DNA of 64,000 nt from Geobacter sp. (GTDB lineage: Bacteria > Desulfobacterota > Desulfuromonadia > Geobacterales > Pseudopelobacteraceae), in the NCBI GenBank assembly GCA_009684515.1, contig WKKS01000009.1:51527-115526 (forward strand), written 5' to 3'. Shown here piece after piece: positions 47,322 through 58,591 of this stretch (its first letter is position 1; each line of letters begins with the position of its first letter). Both the position numbers and the translations under genes were made by a program. A model generated the notes under the pieces. The model saw nothing but the letters and a program-made list of their open reading frames with translations. It searched no databases and was not told the DNA's origin.

Positions 47322-49682
47322 CTACGCCATGGAATTCAGAATCTTTCTGACTCTGGCTGCCATATCAAGCGGAGTAAAAGGTTTGTTCATCAGTTCCGCT
47401 CCTTCTTCGATCTCCATAGAACCCTGAAGCTGTTCCTCGTTATACCCGCTGACAAACAAGGCTCTGCACCCCGGCTTGATCAGCTTGATCTCTTTGTAGG
47501 CCTGCAAACCGCTTTTCTTAGGCATCTGCACATCAAAAACCAATACTTTAATTTTATCCTGGTTGGCAGTAAACTGTTCGACAGCTTCAACGCCGTTCTC
47601 TGCCGTCAAGACATGATATCCCAACTCCGAAAGCACATTACTGAATAGCATCAGCAAATTCGGGTCATCGTCGGCAATCAGTATGGTTTCATCTCCCCCA
47701 CAAACATCGGCGGCAACCACAGAAGTAACCCGATTAGTTTCCTCATTCTCAATCAGCGGGAAATACAGGTCAAATTCAGTACCATGATTAACACTGGACG
47801 AAACGCAGATATAACCATTGTGCTGGGACACAATGCCGTACACAACAGACAGGCCAAGGCCGGTTCCCCTGCCAAGCTCCTTGGTCGTGAAAAACGGCTC
47901 GAAAATTTTGGCCAGGGTCTCCTCATCCATCCCCAGGCCGCTGTCGGACAGCGATATCCGGGCATATCTACCGGGCGGGACCTGACAAAGCAAAGTCGAA
48001 AATGCCTCGTCAATTTCACAAATTTTTGTACTTATATCGAGATTACCGCCGGTCGGCATGGCATCACGGGCATTGGTCATCAGATTCATCAAAACCTGGG
48101 TCACCAGAGTCTGGTCGGCATAAATGGTAATGGGAGTACTATCCAGATTTTCCCTGACAATGATGTCGTCGCCCATAATCCGGCTGAAACTTTTCAGGGT
48201 GTTGTGGATCAGGATATTCAGGTTGAAATTTGCAGGTGTAACACGTTGCTTGCGACTGAAAGCCAGCAGGCCTTTGGTAAGGGAAGCGGCACGATCGGCT
48301 GCTTGCAGTATCTGATCAAGATCACTCATATTGGTGGAACCGGGGACCAGTCCTTTCTGCATAACCTGACCATAGCCAAGAATCACCGCCAGGATATTAT
48401 TGAATTCATGGGCAATACCGCCGGCCAGATGCCCGATGGATTCCATCTTCTGCGCATGCAGAAGCTGTTCTTCAAGAGTCTTGCTTTCGGTCATATCGCT
48501 GATGGTTTCAATAACGCAGGTCATTTCCCCCTGCCGGTCATATATCGGAGCAGCCTCGATTATCAGATAGCGGTCACTTCCATTGATGTTTGCACACCAC
48601 CCCTCCGCCCTGTAGCCGTTCTGATTATGGGCAGATTTTGATACTTTATCGTAATGTTTAGGAAATTGGCTAAAATCGCCATCCAGAATATAGTCAGCCA
48701 GTGTGGGCTGTTTTACTTCATAGAAAGCCTTCCACTGTTCGTCTTTTCCAATGATATCGGCCCGAGCGACACCGGTCAGTTTTTCACAGGCCTTGTTCCA
48801 GATCTGCACTTTGTGTTCCCTGTCCAGAACAAATATCGGTATGGCGGCATTTCTGACAAGGCTGTCCGTAAAACTGCGCTGTTCCTGCAGCGCTGTTTTG
48901 TGTTCGGTAACATCGACCACAAAGACCAGAAAACTGTCATTTGTCTCTTCGCTCTTCAGTGGAGATGTCCAGATTGCCAGAACATGCTCTTCACCAAGAT
49001 TGTTAACAACGACCCATTTTTCACCAGCCAAATCATCGCCTGCCGGAACTCTGCGTACGCGCTCCGCAGCCCGAAACGCAGAGGCATGATTGGAGGGCAA
49101 CAATTTGTTAAGCCCCTCGGAATTGATCTCTTCCATGGCATACCCAGTGACAGCTTTCATCCGTTCATTCCAGACGGAAAATAGTACATACGGGAATTCC
49201 GGTACGGCGCGACAGACACATAGCCCGACCGGAGCATTGTCAATGATGGATCTATTGAAATTCGACTCAGCAATCAGCTTTTTCTCCATCTCCTTGCGAG
49301 CGGTTATGTCGGTTGCAATGTGGATCACATATTCAATACTGCCGTCTTCTGCCGGGATCGGTGTGCAGGAAACCAGAAAAGTTCCATCCAGTGCATCCAT
49401 TTCCACATCGGTCGACTCCATAACTCCGCTGCAGAGCATTTTTTCCATCGGGCAGCCGGGCGGCGGAAGCCCATTCCCGTGACGATGAAAAACATCGAAG
49501 CAGTAATGACCGACCATTTCCTCCGGTTGCAGTCCGGTCAAACTCTGGCTGGCGCTGTTGGCCGCAACCACACGGTGATCCCGGTCCAGTATGATGGCCG
49601 GATTGCCGATGGCATTGAAGATCGCCTCCCACTGGATTTTATGGGAAGCGGTTACTCCACTGCTTACAGGTTTATCATTCAT
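47322..49682 (-). CDS. Hybrid kinase PAS-PAS-PAS-HisKA-HATPase-REC
   Basis: 786 residues, soluble. PAS1 (about 15-130) has the Cys-His-Cys motif [23 protein letters not shown]2 (about 145-265) and PAS3 (about 270-400) follow; PAS3 has [20 protein letters not shown]. HisKA has [20 protein letters not shown], HATPase [20 protein letters not shown], and [16 protein letters not shown]. The start follows GGGAGTGAGCTC. PAS3 closely resembles one PAS of the kinase at 51448-54954, pointing to exchange of sensor domains between these neighbours. Confidence 0.9.
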   Translation of the reverse strand: MNDKPVSSGVTASHKIQWEAIFNAIGNPAIILDRDHRVVAANSASQSLTGLQPEEMVGHYCFDVFHRHGNGLPPPGCPMEKMLCSGVMESTDVEMDALDGTFLVSCTPIPAEDGSIEYVIHIATDITARKEMEKKLIAESNFNRSIIDNAPVGLCVCRAVPEFPYVLFSVWNERMKAVTGYAMEEINSEGLNKLLPSNHASAFRAAERVRRVPAGDDLAGEKWVVVNNLGEEHVLAIWTSPLKSEETNDSFLVFVVDVTEHKTALQEQRSFTDSLVRNAAIPIFVLDREHKVQIWNKACEKLTGVARADIIGKDEQWKAFYEVKQPTLADYILDGDFSQFPKHYDKVSKSAHNQNGYRAEGWCANINGSDRYLIIEAAPIYDRQGEMTCVIETISDMTESKTLEEQLLHAQKMESIGHLAGGIAHEFNNILAVILGYGQVMQKGLVPGSTNMSDLDQILQAADRAASLTKGLLAFSRKQRVTPANFNLNILIHNTLKSFSRIMGDDIIVRENLDSTPITIYADQTLVTQVLMNLMTNARDAMPTGGNLDISTKICEIDEAFSTLLCQVPPGRYARISLSDSGLGMDEETLAKIFEPFFTTKELGRGTGLGLSVVYGIVSQHNGYICVSSSVNHGTEFDLYFPLIENEETNRVTSVVAADVCGGDETILIADDDPNLLMLFSNVLSELGYHVLTAENGVEAVEQFTANQDKIKVLVFDVQMPKKSGLQAYKEIKLIKPGCRALFVSGYNEEQLQGSMEIEEGAELMNKPFTPLDMAARVRKILNSMA

Positions 49683-49749
49683 GAGCTCACTCCCGGTTTA
49701 TTAACCCGAATGCTTTCCGGCTATCGGAAAACGCCGGATTACCCACATT

Positions 49750-51411
49750 TCAGACGTTCTGTCCAAGTGACGGCCCACTGACCGGCAGAATCACGGTGAA
49801 GGTCGTCCCTTTTCCAACTTCACTTTCTACAGTTATATCACCGCCATGTTTCCTGACAATTTCATAGCTGATGGAAAGCCCCAGACCGGTGCCTTTGCCG
49901 ACATCCTTGGTGGTGAAGAACGGCTCAAAAATCCGCTGACGCAGATCGTCCGGTATTCCGCAGCCGGTGTCGGTCACGGCAACATAAATCAAATCGTTTG
50001 CACTCCAGCTCCGGACAGTAATTGTCCCCGGTCCTTCCCCCATGGCGTGGGCGGCATTGACCAGCAGATTCAGGAAAACCTGGTTAATCTGCTGCGGGTA
50101 GCAGACAACATCCGGGACATCACCATATTCACGGTTCAGGTCGGCGACATATTTTATTTCGTTCCAGATAATGTTGATCGTACTGTCAATGGCATCATTG
50201 ATCTTGACCTTTGAAAGCCCGGAACGATCAATCCGCGAAAAGTCTTTCAGATTTTGCACGATAAATTTGACCCGTTCGGCCCCCTCAATTGATTCGTCAA
50301 GCAGGTTCTGGGTGTCGGCCAGTATCCGGTCCACCTTCATCTGTTTGCGCAGTTCGCCAATTTGCCGGACTGTTTCATCGTCACTATTTTTGTCGATGCT
50401 TGCAGAAAGGTGCTCCGTGAAGCTGGCCAAACGTTCCGTGTATTTTTTCAGGCTGGCCAGGTTGCTGTTGATGAACCCGATCGGATTGTTGATCTCATGG
50501 GCCACACCGGCGGCAAGCTGGCCGATGGAAGCCATTTTTTCGGATTGCAGGATACGAATTTGCATGGCGGTCAATGAATTGAGGGTTTCATCCAGCTTAT
50601 CCCTCGAAACAAGCGTGGTTGCCAGTTGCTCGGCAGTTTCGTTGAGCGCCAGGGCCAGCTGCCTGGATTCCCGGCTCCCTTCAATCGGCGCTTTCAGGGA
50701 CAGATCCTCCTTTAACCTGGCGGAAAAAGAGGAAAGTCTGTTAAGCGGCCCGGCTATCCGCATGGCGATGACGATGTTGATCGCAGCCAGCAATAAAATT
50801 ATAACAACAGTGCCCAAAAGCAGGTCGTGACGCATCTGGGCTAATGATCTCTCAATCACGGTTGTGTATAATCCGGTCCCAATGACCCAGCCCCACGGGG
50901 CAAAATGTTTCACATATGATATTTTTTCAACCGGATCAGTGACGCCAGGCTCCGGCCACCGATAATTGACATATCCGCCGCCATCATTTTCGCAAATTCT
51001 CACCATCTCCAAAAATAAGAGTTTGCCATCATAGTCCGTGTAATTCCGCAGATCCTTTCCGTTCAGTTCCGGCTGAATCGGATGCATCAGCATTCTGGGT
51101 GTCATATCGTTAACCCAGAAATAGCCGGTGCTGTCGTAACGCATTTGATAAAGACGATCCAGAGCAAGCCGCTGCGCTTCCTTTGTATCGAATTCCCCGT
51201 TCAGGGATCTCCTGTAATAATCATCCACAATCGAGTGTGTGGTATCCACAAGATCCTGGATATGACGCTTTTCGTCTTTCATCAGTTCGCGTTCGAACAG
51301 TGGATTCAGGTACAGGTAGATACCGCCGATAACAACGACTATCATCACCAGACAGATTCCCATCAGCTGGACCAGGATTGGTACTCCAGGCTTGGCCGGC
51401 TTCACCTGCAC
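49750..51411 (-). CDS. Membrane Cache-HAMP histidine kinase
   Basis: 553 residues from a GTG (51411; a second GTG two codons later is possible) after CCGGAGT. TM segments at about 12-34 and 195-215 bracket a single-Cache periplasmic domain (about 35-190) with YFWVNDMTPRMLMHPIQPEL and GGYVNYRWPEPG, which usually binds small carboxylates. HAMP (215-265), HisKA ([20 protein letters not shown]) and HATPase ([20 protein letters not shown]) follow. The transmitter is very like that of the kinase upstream at 51448, so the two arose by tandem duplication with different sensors. Confidence 0.92.
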   Translation of the reverse strand: MQVKPAKPGVPILVQLMGICLVMIVVVIGGIYLYLNPLFERELMKDEKRHIQDLVDTTHSIVDDYYRRSLNGEFDTKEAQRLALDRLYQMRYDSTGYFWVNDMTPRMLMHPIQPELNGKDLRNYTDYDGKLLFLEMVRICENDGGGYVNYRWPEPGVTDPVEKISYVKHFAPWGWVIGTGLYTTVIERSLAQMRHDLLLGTVVIILLLAAINIVIAMRIAGPLNRLSSFSARLKEDLSLKAPIEGSRESRQLALALNETAEQLATTLVSRDKLDETLNSLTAMQIRILQSEKMASIGQLAAGVAHEINNPIGFINSNLASLKKYTERLASFTEHLSASIDKNSDDETVRQIGELRKQMKVDRILADTQNLLDESIEGAERVKFIVQNLKDFSRIDRSGLSKVKINDAIDSTINIIWNEIKYVADLNREYGDVPDVVCYPQQINQVFLNLLVNAAHAMGEGPGTITVRSWSANDLIYVAVTDTGCGIPDDLRQRIFEPFFTTKDVGKGTGLGLSISYEIVRKHGGDITVESEVGKGTTFTVILPVSGPSLGQNV

Positions 51412-51447
51412 ACTCCGGATATAATTATGTAATTTGAAACTTTCATT

Positions 51448-54400
51448 TTAATCCTTGGGACCGCCGACCGGCAGCCTGACCACAAATGTTGTCCCTTTTC
51501 CGACTTCGCTCTCCACCGTTATCTCGCCGCCATGTTTCCTGATGATCTCGTAACTGATCGAAAGCCCCAGACCGGTACCTTTGCCGACCTCCTTGGTGGT
51601 AAAAAACGGCTCAAAAATCCGCTGGCGAATTTCCTCCGGAATGCCGCAGCCGCTGTCAGATACCGAGACAAAAACGCTCTCGCCCTCATTCCAGCTGCGG
51701 ACGGTGATAATTCCACGCTTGCCTTCCATGGCATGCGAGGCGTTCACCAGCAGATTCAGGAAAACCTGATTGAGCTGCTGCGGGAAGCAGATAATCTGTG
51801 GAATGTTGCCAAAATCCTTGTTCAGCTCCGCGACATATTTGATCTCGTTCCAGGCTATGTTGATGGTGGTTTCCAGCGCTTCGTTAAGGTCGATCAGCGC
51901 TTTTTCGGATTGATCGACCCGCGAAAAACTCTTCAGATCCTGCACAATCCGCCGGACCCGACCCGCCCCATCCTGGCTCTCCATAATCAGCTGGCGGGAA
52001 TCTTCCATGATATGATCTATTTTGAGACGCTTGCGGATTTCCTTGAGCGCCTTTGCCGCACTGCTTTCAGAAAAATCAGCCAGCGCCTGGTCCCCGGCGC
52101 CGATATATTCGGCCAAACGGTCAACGTACTTGGTTAGTGTTGTCAGGTTGCTGGAGATGAACCCCATCGGATTATTGATTTCATGAGCAACACCGGCCGC
52201 CAGCTGGCCGATGGAAGCCATTTTCTCCTGCTGAAAAATCTGCAGCTGGGCCTCCTTCAACTCGGCGTACGCTTTCTCCAGCTCCAAGCCGGCGGCACGC
52301 AGCTCGGTCGTGTCGTTCATGGAGATGACATGCCCTTCCAGTGTGCCTTCATGGACTATTTCATAAACGTTGATGTCGTAGACCCGACCCAGGCGTTCAT
52401 TGCGAAGTTCACCGCTTTTACCGTCAAAACGGCCAAAACTGTATCCGGCGCCGGTAAGCAGTTTTCTCCAGTCAACACCGGCCAGATCATTCACGCTCTG
52501 GCCGGTGCTCTCGGCCAGCAGTTGGTTACAGCGCCGGATACGGTTATCCGCATCGGTCAGAATAATGAAATCACGCAGATTATCCAGGGTCTCTTCCCAT
52601 TCCCGCTTGCCATGCGCCACCTCGGCAAACAGCTGCTCAAGCTTTGCATGGTTGACCTCCATTTCCAACCGGCTTTTGGCCAATTCGGCTTCAACCGCCT
52701 TGCGTTCGGTGATATCCTCCTTAACCGCCAGGTAGCCGCTGATCTTGCCATCCTTGTCAAACAGCGGCGAGATGGAAGCATATTCCCAATAAAGCGAACC
52801 ATCTTTGCGTTTGTTATGGAACTCACCCCGCCACTCTTTACCGGAAGTGATTGTTTTCCACAAATTGGCGTATCCCTCCGGCGTCATCTCACCTGATTTA
52901 AGAATTCGCGGAGTCTGGCCAATAACCTCTTCGGCTGAATAACCGGTGGTCTGGCAAAACTTGGGATTAACGTATTCGATTGAACCCTCGACATTGGTGA
53001 TGAGGATAGTGGCCGGACTCTGCTCGATGGCCCGCGACATTTTGCGGATCTGTTCGTCCAGTTGACGTTGTTCGGTAACATCGACAAATGCGCCGACAAG
53101 TCCGGAGAACAGGCCATCGGAATAGGAAAATGACGCTTTCCGCACCAATACGCTTCTTACTTTGCCATCACCACGCAACAGTTCCGTTTCATACTCGGCG
53201 CTGCCACCAGACGACATGACCGCCTGATCGTTCTCAACACTGCGAACGTTGTCCCCTTCCGGCATGATCTCCAGCAGTGTGCGGCCGATTATTTCATCGG
53301 ATGTTTTGCCGAAAAAGGCCTTGAAGGCCGCATTGCACCCCAGGTAGGTTCCCTTGGCATCCTTGTAGTAAACCGGGTTTGGAATTGCATCCAGAATTTC
53401 CTGTAGAAATAGATTGTGGGCACTGGTTGCCTCCTCGGCCAGTTTTCTTTCGGTGATATCCTCCAGCGTTTCCACAACCGCTATGATTTCATTATTGTTG
53501 TTTTTGATCGGCGCCGCCTCGAAGAAGATATAGCGGCGTTTACCTCCCAGTTTTTCGTACCACCCTTCAGCCCGGAGTGCCCCTGTATTAAACTTGGATG
53601 ATGAATGGTTGGTATAAAGTTCACCGGCACGCTCGAGCGTGCTGTCCAGAACTAAATCAGCCAGAACCGGCCGTTTGGTCGGGTAAAACGGGGACCATTG
53701 CTGCTTGGTTCCGACCATCTGAAACGAACTTTTACCGGTCAGTTTCGCCAATGCACTGTTCCAGAAGATTATCTTGTGATTATGGTCAATCACGAACATG
53801 GGAGCGGCCGCATTCTGAATGATGCCGCTGAAAAAATCCTTCTCGTACTTAAGAAGCAATTTCGTTTCCTGCACCTCGCCCATCATGTTGTTAAAAGCGC
53901 CGGCCAGGCATTCAATTTCGTCACCGGTTTGCAGATCTACCGGCTCCCACCCTTCCCCGTCCACGTTGGCGGAAACCAGATGATCGGTGAGTTGGCCGAT
54001 GGGTAGTATCAGACGCCGGGTGACAGTCCAGATCACCGCCAGCGCCAGCAGGATTCCAACTACTGAGATAAGTATGACGATCTGACCAAGATTTTTGAGC
54101 GGCCCAAAAGCGTCATCGTAAGGAGTATTGGCGCTCATGATCCAGCCGGTCTGGCCGACTTTTTTAAAGGAACTCAGCATGTGCTGCCCTTTTGAGTTCA
54201 CATTATCGAGAGTCCCTTCGAAACCGTTCAGCGCCTGATCGATACCGACATTTTTCCCCTCCGGCAAAACCTCCAGGATTCGCTTTTTGTCGGGATGCAT
54301 CAGCAAGGTGCGGCCATGGAGAATGTACAGATAGGAGGTTGAGCCGATCAGTTCTGGGGAGATGCTGGTCAAAAACTGGCCGGCTCCCAACGAATGATAC

Positions 54401-54954
54401 CCTACCAGCAGGGCAATCACCTTATCGCTGTCGTCGCGAACCGGTATAGACATGGCAATCAGAGGGGAATAGGGGGGTATGCTCATCTTGAAAGGAGCCG
54501 ACAGGAATGGCTCGCCGTTTTTCAACGGTTCGCGCACATAGTCGCGAAATTTCAAATTTAAACCGATTACCCCAGAGATCCCCATGCTCTCGGCTATTAC
54601 CTTTCCGTCCGTGCCGATCACCAGAAATCCGGCATCAAAAATCATGTTGGCGGGACTGGCGTTGACCAGCGCTTTTTCGAGCTCGCCTTGATCCGCCAGT
54701 ACCCGGGCATCGATACCGGTGGCGGCCAATGCCAGCTGATGCCGGGCCAGATTAATGCGACCGTTCAACTGATCGGCTATCTCTGAAACCAGGATAAATT
54801 GCTGTTTGAAGATCGACTCTTTAAGGAGGGAGTGGAAGTAGAAAAATATTGTGGAGGAAATCACAATCACCAGAATGGAAATTGTGATGGAGGTAGCGAT
54901 GATCACCTTGGTTTTGATGCTTGCCTTCAGACTCTTCAAGCCGAGCTTCATCAT
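51448..54954 (-). CDS. Membrane Cache-HAMP-multi-PAS histidine kinase
   Basis: About 1168 residues from the double ATG at 54954/54951 with TGGAGG upstream; an in-frame start at 55002 has no ribosome site. TM1 (about 12-35), a double-Cache-like periplasmic domain (about 40-290), TM2 (about 295-320), HAMP (320-375), four PAS domains (about 380-500, 520-630, 640-760, 785-890), HisKA with [20 protein letters not shown] and HATPase with [20 protein letters not shown]. There is no REC. The following kinase gene starts 36 bases after its stop. The transmitter and the [15 protein letters not shown] PAS are shared with its neighbours. Confidence 0.9.
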   Translation of the reverse strand: MMKLGLKSLKASIKTKVIIATSITISILVIVISSTIFFYFHSLLKESIFKQQFILVSEIADQLNGRINLARHQLALAATGIDARVLADQGELEKALVNASPANMIFDAGFLVIGTDGKVIAESMGISGVIGLNLKFRDYVREPLKNGEPFLSAPFKMSIPPYSPLIAMSIPVRDDSDKVIALLVGYHSLGAGQFLTSISPELIGSTSYLYILHGRTLLMHPDKKRILEVLPEGKNVGIDQALNGFEGTLDNVNSKGQHMLSSFKKVGQTGWIMSANTPYDDAFGPLKNLGQIVILISVVGILLALAVIWTVTRRLILPIGQLTDHLVSANVDGEGWEPVDLQTGDEIECLAGAFNNMMGEVQETKLLLKYEKDFFSGIIQNAAAPMFVIDHNHKIIFWNSALAKLTGKSSFQMVGTKQQWSPFYPTKRPVLADLVLDSTLERAGELYTNHSSSKFNTGALRAEGWYEKLGGKRRYIFFEAAPIKNNNNEIIAVVETLEDITERKLAEEATSAHNLFLQEILDAIPNPVYYKDAKGTYLGCNAAFKAFFGKTSDEIIGRTLLEIMPEGDNVRSVENDQAVMSSGGSAEYETELLRGDGKVRSVLVRKASFSYSDGLFSGLVGAFVDVTEQRQLDEQIRKMSRAIEQSPATILITNVEGSIEYVNPKFCQTTGYSAEEVIGQTPRILKSGEMTPEGYANLWKTITSGKEWRGEFHNKRKDGSLYWEYASISPLFDKDGKISGYLAVKEDITERKAVEAELAKSRLEMEVNHAKLEQLFAEVAHGKREWEETLDNLRDFIILTDADNRIRRCNQLLAESTGQSVNDLAGVDWRKLLTGAGYSFGRFDGKSGELRNERLGRVYDINVYEIVHEGTLEGHVISMNDTTELRAAGLELEKAYAELKEAQLQIFQQEKMASIGQLAAGVAHEINNPMGFISSNLTTLTKYVDRLAEYIGAGDQALADFSESSAAKALKEIRKRLKIDHIMEDSRQLIMESQDGAGRVRRIVQDLKSFSRVDQSEKALIDLNEALETTINIAWNEIKYVAELNKDFGNIPQIICFPQQLNQVFLNLLVNASHAMEGKRGIITVRSWNEGESVFVSVSDSGCGIPEEIRQRIFEPFFTTKEVGKGTGLGLSISYEIIRKHGGEITVESEVGKGTTFVVRLPVGGPKD

Positions 54955-55053
54955 TTGCCTCCAGCGGCAATTTATGCCGTTTACCGTCAGTTGCTTCGTC
55001 AAACAGACAGATGTTTTCGATCAGTCATGTAACCCGGAAAAACGCCTTCCCAT

Positions 55054-55081
55054 ATAATATCCCAGATACCGTCACAAGCAA
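55054..55081 (-). promoter_or_regulatory. Candidate promoter for the minus-strand kinase cluster
   Basis: On the minus strand TTGCTT (55076-55081) and TATTAT (55054-55059) are 16 bases apart, about 100 bases upstream of the start at 54954. The 229-base divergent gap to the DUF2127 gene shows no other clear element. Confidence 0.35.
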
Positions 55082-55183
55082 GCCAGGTATTTCTAACAGT
55101 CTGCGGCTGAACCATTGAAGTAGGAACCGCGCTGGAGTAGTATAAACCCCGTTCTACAACAATAGCGGCACGGAAGGTTCTTA

Positions 55184-55711
55184 ATGAGTAAGTCTAGCAG
55201 TAAATCCGGCCAAACTCCACATATCAATGACTCGCGCGAAGCCGGGCTTAAAATAATTGCGTTTTTTGAATTCGCAAAAGGGGCGATCATCCTTCTGGCC
55301 GGTTCCGGTCTGCTTCTATTAATTCACAGGGATTTGCATCAGGCAGCGGTCAACCTGATCGAGCATATCCACCTTAATCCGGCCAGCAGATATCCCCGCA
55401 TTTTCCTGGATCTGGCGGACCGTACCAGCGATGCCAACCTGTGGGCAATGGCTTTGGGGGCGGCGGCTTATTCCACGGTCCGTTTTGCCGAGGCGGCCGG
55501 GCTTTGGCTCAATCGCAAATGGGCTGAATGGTTCGGATTATTAACCGGCGCAATGTATCTTCCGGTCGAGCTGTTTGAATTGTTCAAAGGTTTGACATGG
55601 CCCAAAATGACCGTATTTGTGGTCAATGTCGTCGTCGTGCTGTATCTGCTGCATGTAATCCGTAAAGATCGCAAAAACAGATTGCCCGACGATTGTAGAA
55701 TCAAATGTTGA
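55184..55711 (+). CDS. DUF2127 membrane protein
   Basis: 175 residues with four hydrophobic segments (about 22-45, 85-105, 118-135, 142-162). It matches the DUF2127 family by EAGLKIIAFFEFAKGAIILL at the start and AAAYSTVRFAEAAGLWL in the middle. No function is established for the family. The ribosome site GGAAGGTTCTTA precedes the ATG. It is a single gene between two kinase genes; the hybrid kinase that follows has its own possible promoter. Confidence 0.85.
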   Translation: MSKSSSKSGQTPHINDSREAGLKIIAFFEFAKGAIILLAGSGLLLLIHRDLHQAAVNLIEHIHLNPASRYPRIFLDLADRTSDANLWAMALGAAAYSTVRFAEAAGLWLNRKWAEWFGLLTGAMYLPVELFELFKGLTWPKMTVFVVNVVVVLYLLHVIRKDRKNRLPDDCRIKC

Positions 55712-55737
55712 CGATTTAACAGCGTTTGCTGTATCAC
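55708..55737 (+). promoter_or_regulatory. Possible promoter of the Cache-GAF hybrid kinase
   Basis: TTGACG (55708-55713) and TATCAC (55732-55737) are 18 bases apart, about 40 bases upstream of the ATG at 55779. The -10 match is weak. Confidence 0.3.
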
Positions 55738-55778
55738 TAATTAAAATAGTTACCAGAATCTCAGGAAGGCGTTTCGAT

Positions 55779-58433
55779 ATGTTAGAACTTGGCGTTGCTC
55801 GCTTCAAACAGCGTATTCGCCTGGCGGTTGCTCTCCTTTTACTGAGCGTAGTGGCACTTTCGGTTTGGAAAGGAGTTACCGAATATCGCCATATCATCAG
55901 CGATGCAGAACGCACGACGGCCGGTTTTGCCAAGGCTTTGAGTGAACACGCCGAAAGTGCGCTGGCCGAATCGGACCGGGTGCTCAGAGATATCATTCAC
56001 GACATGTCTCAACGCGGCGCGGTTGACACTATTGACAAACGCGAACTGTTTGATCTGATCACACGCCAATCAAAGGGCTCGCCACAGATCGGAATGGTTT
56101 TTCTCGTAAACCGCTCGGGCAAGCTCTACCTGAACACCAACGGTTTCCCCTCCAAAGAGGTAGATGTTGCCGACCGCGAGTACTTCAAGCAATATATTTC
56201 CCATCCCGAAACAGAACTTTACCTGAGTAATCCCCTGGTCAGCCGTCTGGTTAACCGCTGGCGTTTCAACCTGATCCGACCGATCCGCAATGCCAAAGGA
56301 GAAATCGAAAACCTGGTGGCGGTTGCTTTCAATACCGACTACTTCCGCGGTTTTTTCACCAAAGAGACTCTTGGCGAACAGGGACGGATTCTGCTCCTCC
56401 GGACCGACGGCACACCGCTGGTTAACGAGCCGCAGTCAGACAAAGGGTATGAAACCGACTTCAGCTCCAGCCCGCTGTTCAAAGATTTTCTACCGCAACA
56501 GACATCCGGCACTTTCAACCTGAATCATGGCCTGATCCATCCCGAGCCTCGCATTGTTTCCTACCACAGACTTTCCCGCTTTCCGGTGGTTGCTGTCGTA
56601 TCGCTGAGTCGTGACGAAATTCTTAAATCGTGGTATCCGAAGATCATACCCTACCTCCTCATGATTGCCGCCCTCTGCCTGGCTGCTTTAATACTGGTCC
56701 GAACCCTCTTCAAGCACCTTGATCGTTTGCACGAAGCCCGTGAAACAGTGGCTGATCATAAACTTAAACTGGAAACCCGCCTGGATATTCTGGAAAAAAT
56801 TGCCACCGGCGCAGAGTTGAAAAATCTATTGGAACGCATTGTCAAAATGGTCGAACAGGAGAGCAAAGGCTCCACCTGTTCAGTGCTTCTGGTGGATGAT
56901 TCGGGCCAGAGCCTGAAACATTGCGTGGCGCCCAACCTGCCCGATGCCTACAACAATGCGGTTGACGGACTGCGCATCGGCCCCGGAATGGGGTCCTGCG
57001 GGAGCGCCTCCCACACCAAACAGAGGGTGGTGGTGGAAGATATTTCAACGCACCCTTACTGGAAGGGGTTCAAGCCGGCTCAAGAGGCGGGACTGCGGGC
57101 ATGCTGGTCGGAGCCTATTTTCTCCCCCAATCATGAATTGATGGGGACCTTTGCCATATATTATGGCGAACCTCGCTCCCCGCAACCGGCCGAGATAGAA
57201 CTAATCGAATCTGCGGCTCACCTGGCCGGCATTGCCATCGGCCGGTTCAAGGAAGAGGAACTGCGCCAACGACTGGAAGAACAGCTGCTGCATATCCAGA
57301 AGATTGAAGCAATCGGACAACTGGCTGGCGGTGTGGCTCACGACTTCAACAACCTGCTGACACCGATTCTGGTTTATTCGGAATTACTCAACAAGGCGGT
57401 CGAAAAGGATACAGACAAACTCAAAGTCGCAGGTATCCTTTCGGCAGCCAATAAAGCCAAGGAACTGACCCAGAAGCTGCTCTCCTTTGGCCGTAAGCAG
57501 ATGCTCAAAATCGGAAGTTACAACCTTAATGAAATAATAACTTCTTTTCAGGACATCATGTCTCGAACTATCCGCGGGGACATAACCATACGCACCAACC
57601 TGGCAACCGAAGCAACACAGATTTCGGCTGACCGCGGCCAGATCGAGCAGATACTGCTGAACCTGGCGATCAACGCCCAGGACGCCATCGAAGGACCGGG
57701 AGATATCCTGATTGAGACCGGTCACATGCTTTTGGATAACGAATTTGCCAGGCTTAACCCGGGCATGCACCCCGGAGCCTACATCCTGCTTTCCTTCCGT
57801 GACAGCGGATGCGGTATGACAGATGATGTCCGCCGACACATTTTCGAACCATTCTTCACGACCAAACCGGTTGGTCATGGCACCGGATTAGGGCTTGCCA
57901 CGGTTTATGGCATCGTCAAACAGCACAACGGCTATATTACTGTCACAAGTGAAGTCGGTGTCGGAACGGTTTTTTCCATTTATTTACCTGAAGACCTCCA
58001 CGCAATCCGCCCTCCCAGGCATGTCGCCGTGATGCCGGTTGCGCCTTCTGGGCAGAAAGCAGAGGATGGTGCAACTGTCTTGGTTGTTGAGGATAACGAC
58101 ATGGTCAGGGAAATGACCGGCGAACTGCTGCAAAGTTTCGGATACCGCGTCATATCGGCTGAAAACCCATCAAAAGCCCTGGAATTGTCTGCCGACAGCA
58201 GCCACAGGATTGACCTGATAGTGTCCGACGTGGTCATGCCGGGGATGAACGGCCAGGAATTGTACGAACAACTGTCTGAACAGCGACCGGGCCTGCCGGT
58301 CCTTTTTATCTCCGGCTACACCAGTGACGTCGTTCTCAGCCGTGGCAATCATGGCAACGAGATCAACTTCCTGCAAAAACCTTTCACCACCGAACAATTC
58401 ATCAGGCAAATCACAAAGATTTTAGGGTTGTAA
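55779..58433 (+). CDS. Membrane hybrid kinase Cache-GAF-HisKA-HATPase-REC
   Basis: 884 residues. TM1 (about 12-32), a double-Cache-type periplasmic domain (about 45-285; DREYFKQYISHPETELYLSN, FNLIRPIRNAKGEIENLVAV), TM2 (about 288-308), coiled coil, GAF (about 335-490, with GMGSCGSASHTKQRVVVEDI), HisKA with GGVAHDFNNLLTPILVYSEL, HATPase with GHGTGLGLATVYGIVKQHNG, and REC with LIVSDVVMPGMNG. GAF domains with CGSA and W-rich ends occur in sensors of redox or small ligands. No regulator gene is adjacent, so the target is elsewhere. The start follows AGGAAGGCGTTTCGAT. Confidence 0.92.
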   Translation: MLELGVARFKQRIRLAVALLLLSVVALSVWKGVTEYRHIISDAERTTAGFAKALSEHAESALAESDRVLRDIIHDMSQRGAVDTIDKRELFDLITRQSKGSPQIGMVFLVNRSGKLYLNTNGFPSKEVDVADREYFKQYISHPETELYLSNPLVSRLVNRWRFNLIRPIRNAKGEIENLVAVAFNTDYFRGFFTKETLGEQGRILLLRTDGTPLVNEPQSDKGYETDFSSSPLFKDFLPQQTSGTFNLNHGLIHPEPRIVSYHRLSRFPVVAVVSLSRDEILKSWYPKIIPYLLMIAALCLAALILVRTLFKHLDRLHEARETVADHKLKLETRLDILEKIATGAELKNLLERIVKMVEQESKGSTCSVLLVDDSGQSLKHCVAPNLPDAYNNAVDGLRIGPGMGSCGSASHTKQRVVVEDISTHPYWKGFKPAQEAGLRACWSEPIFSPNHELMGTFAIYYGEPRSPQPAEIELIESAAHLAGIAIGRFKEEELRQRLEEQLLHIQKIEAIGQLAGGVAHDFNNLLTPILVYSELLNKAVEKDTDKLKVAGILSAANKAKELTQKLLSFGRKQMLKIGSYNLNEIITSFQDIMSRTIRGDITIRTNLATEATQISADRGQIEQILLNLAINAQDAIEGPGDILIETGHMLLDNEFARLNPGMHPGAYILLSFRDSGCGMTDDVRRHIFEPFFTTKPVGHGTGLGLATVYGIVKQHNGYITVTSEVGVGTVFSIYLPEDLHAIRPPRHVAVMPVAPSGQKAEDGATVLVVEDNDMVREMTGELLQSFGYRVISAENPSKALELSADSSHRIDLIVSDVVMPGMNGQELYEQLSEQRPGLPVLFISGYTSDVVLSRGNHGNEINFLQKPFTTEQFIRQITKILGL

Positions 58434-58538
58434 AAACAGTATTAGTTCCTTCGGGTGGGTTTGCAGCAGTGAGCATACTTGAGGTTGGTCAGCATTCAAC
58501 AGCGATAGTCATAAACAGGCAGGATCTGGTAAATCATA

Positions 58539-58572
58539 AAAAAAGGCCACATCCGATAGATGCGGCCTTTTT
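58539..58572. terminator. Bidirectional Rho-independent terminator
   Basis: A stem AAAAAGGCC-CATC / GATG-GGCCTTTTT with one A/C mismatch and a short CGATA loop, T-tracts on both strands. It serves the Ala/Lys-rich gene on the minus strand (20 bases after its stop) and probably also the hybrid kinase on the plus strand. Confidence 0.85.
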
Positions 58573-58591
58573 AAACCATATGAAAATGGAA

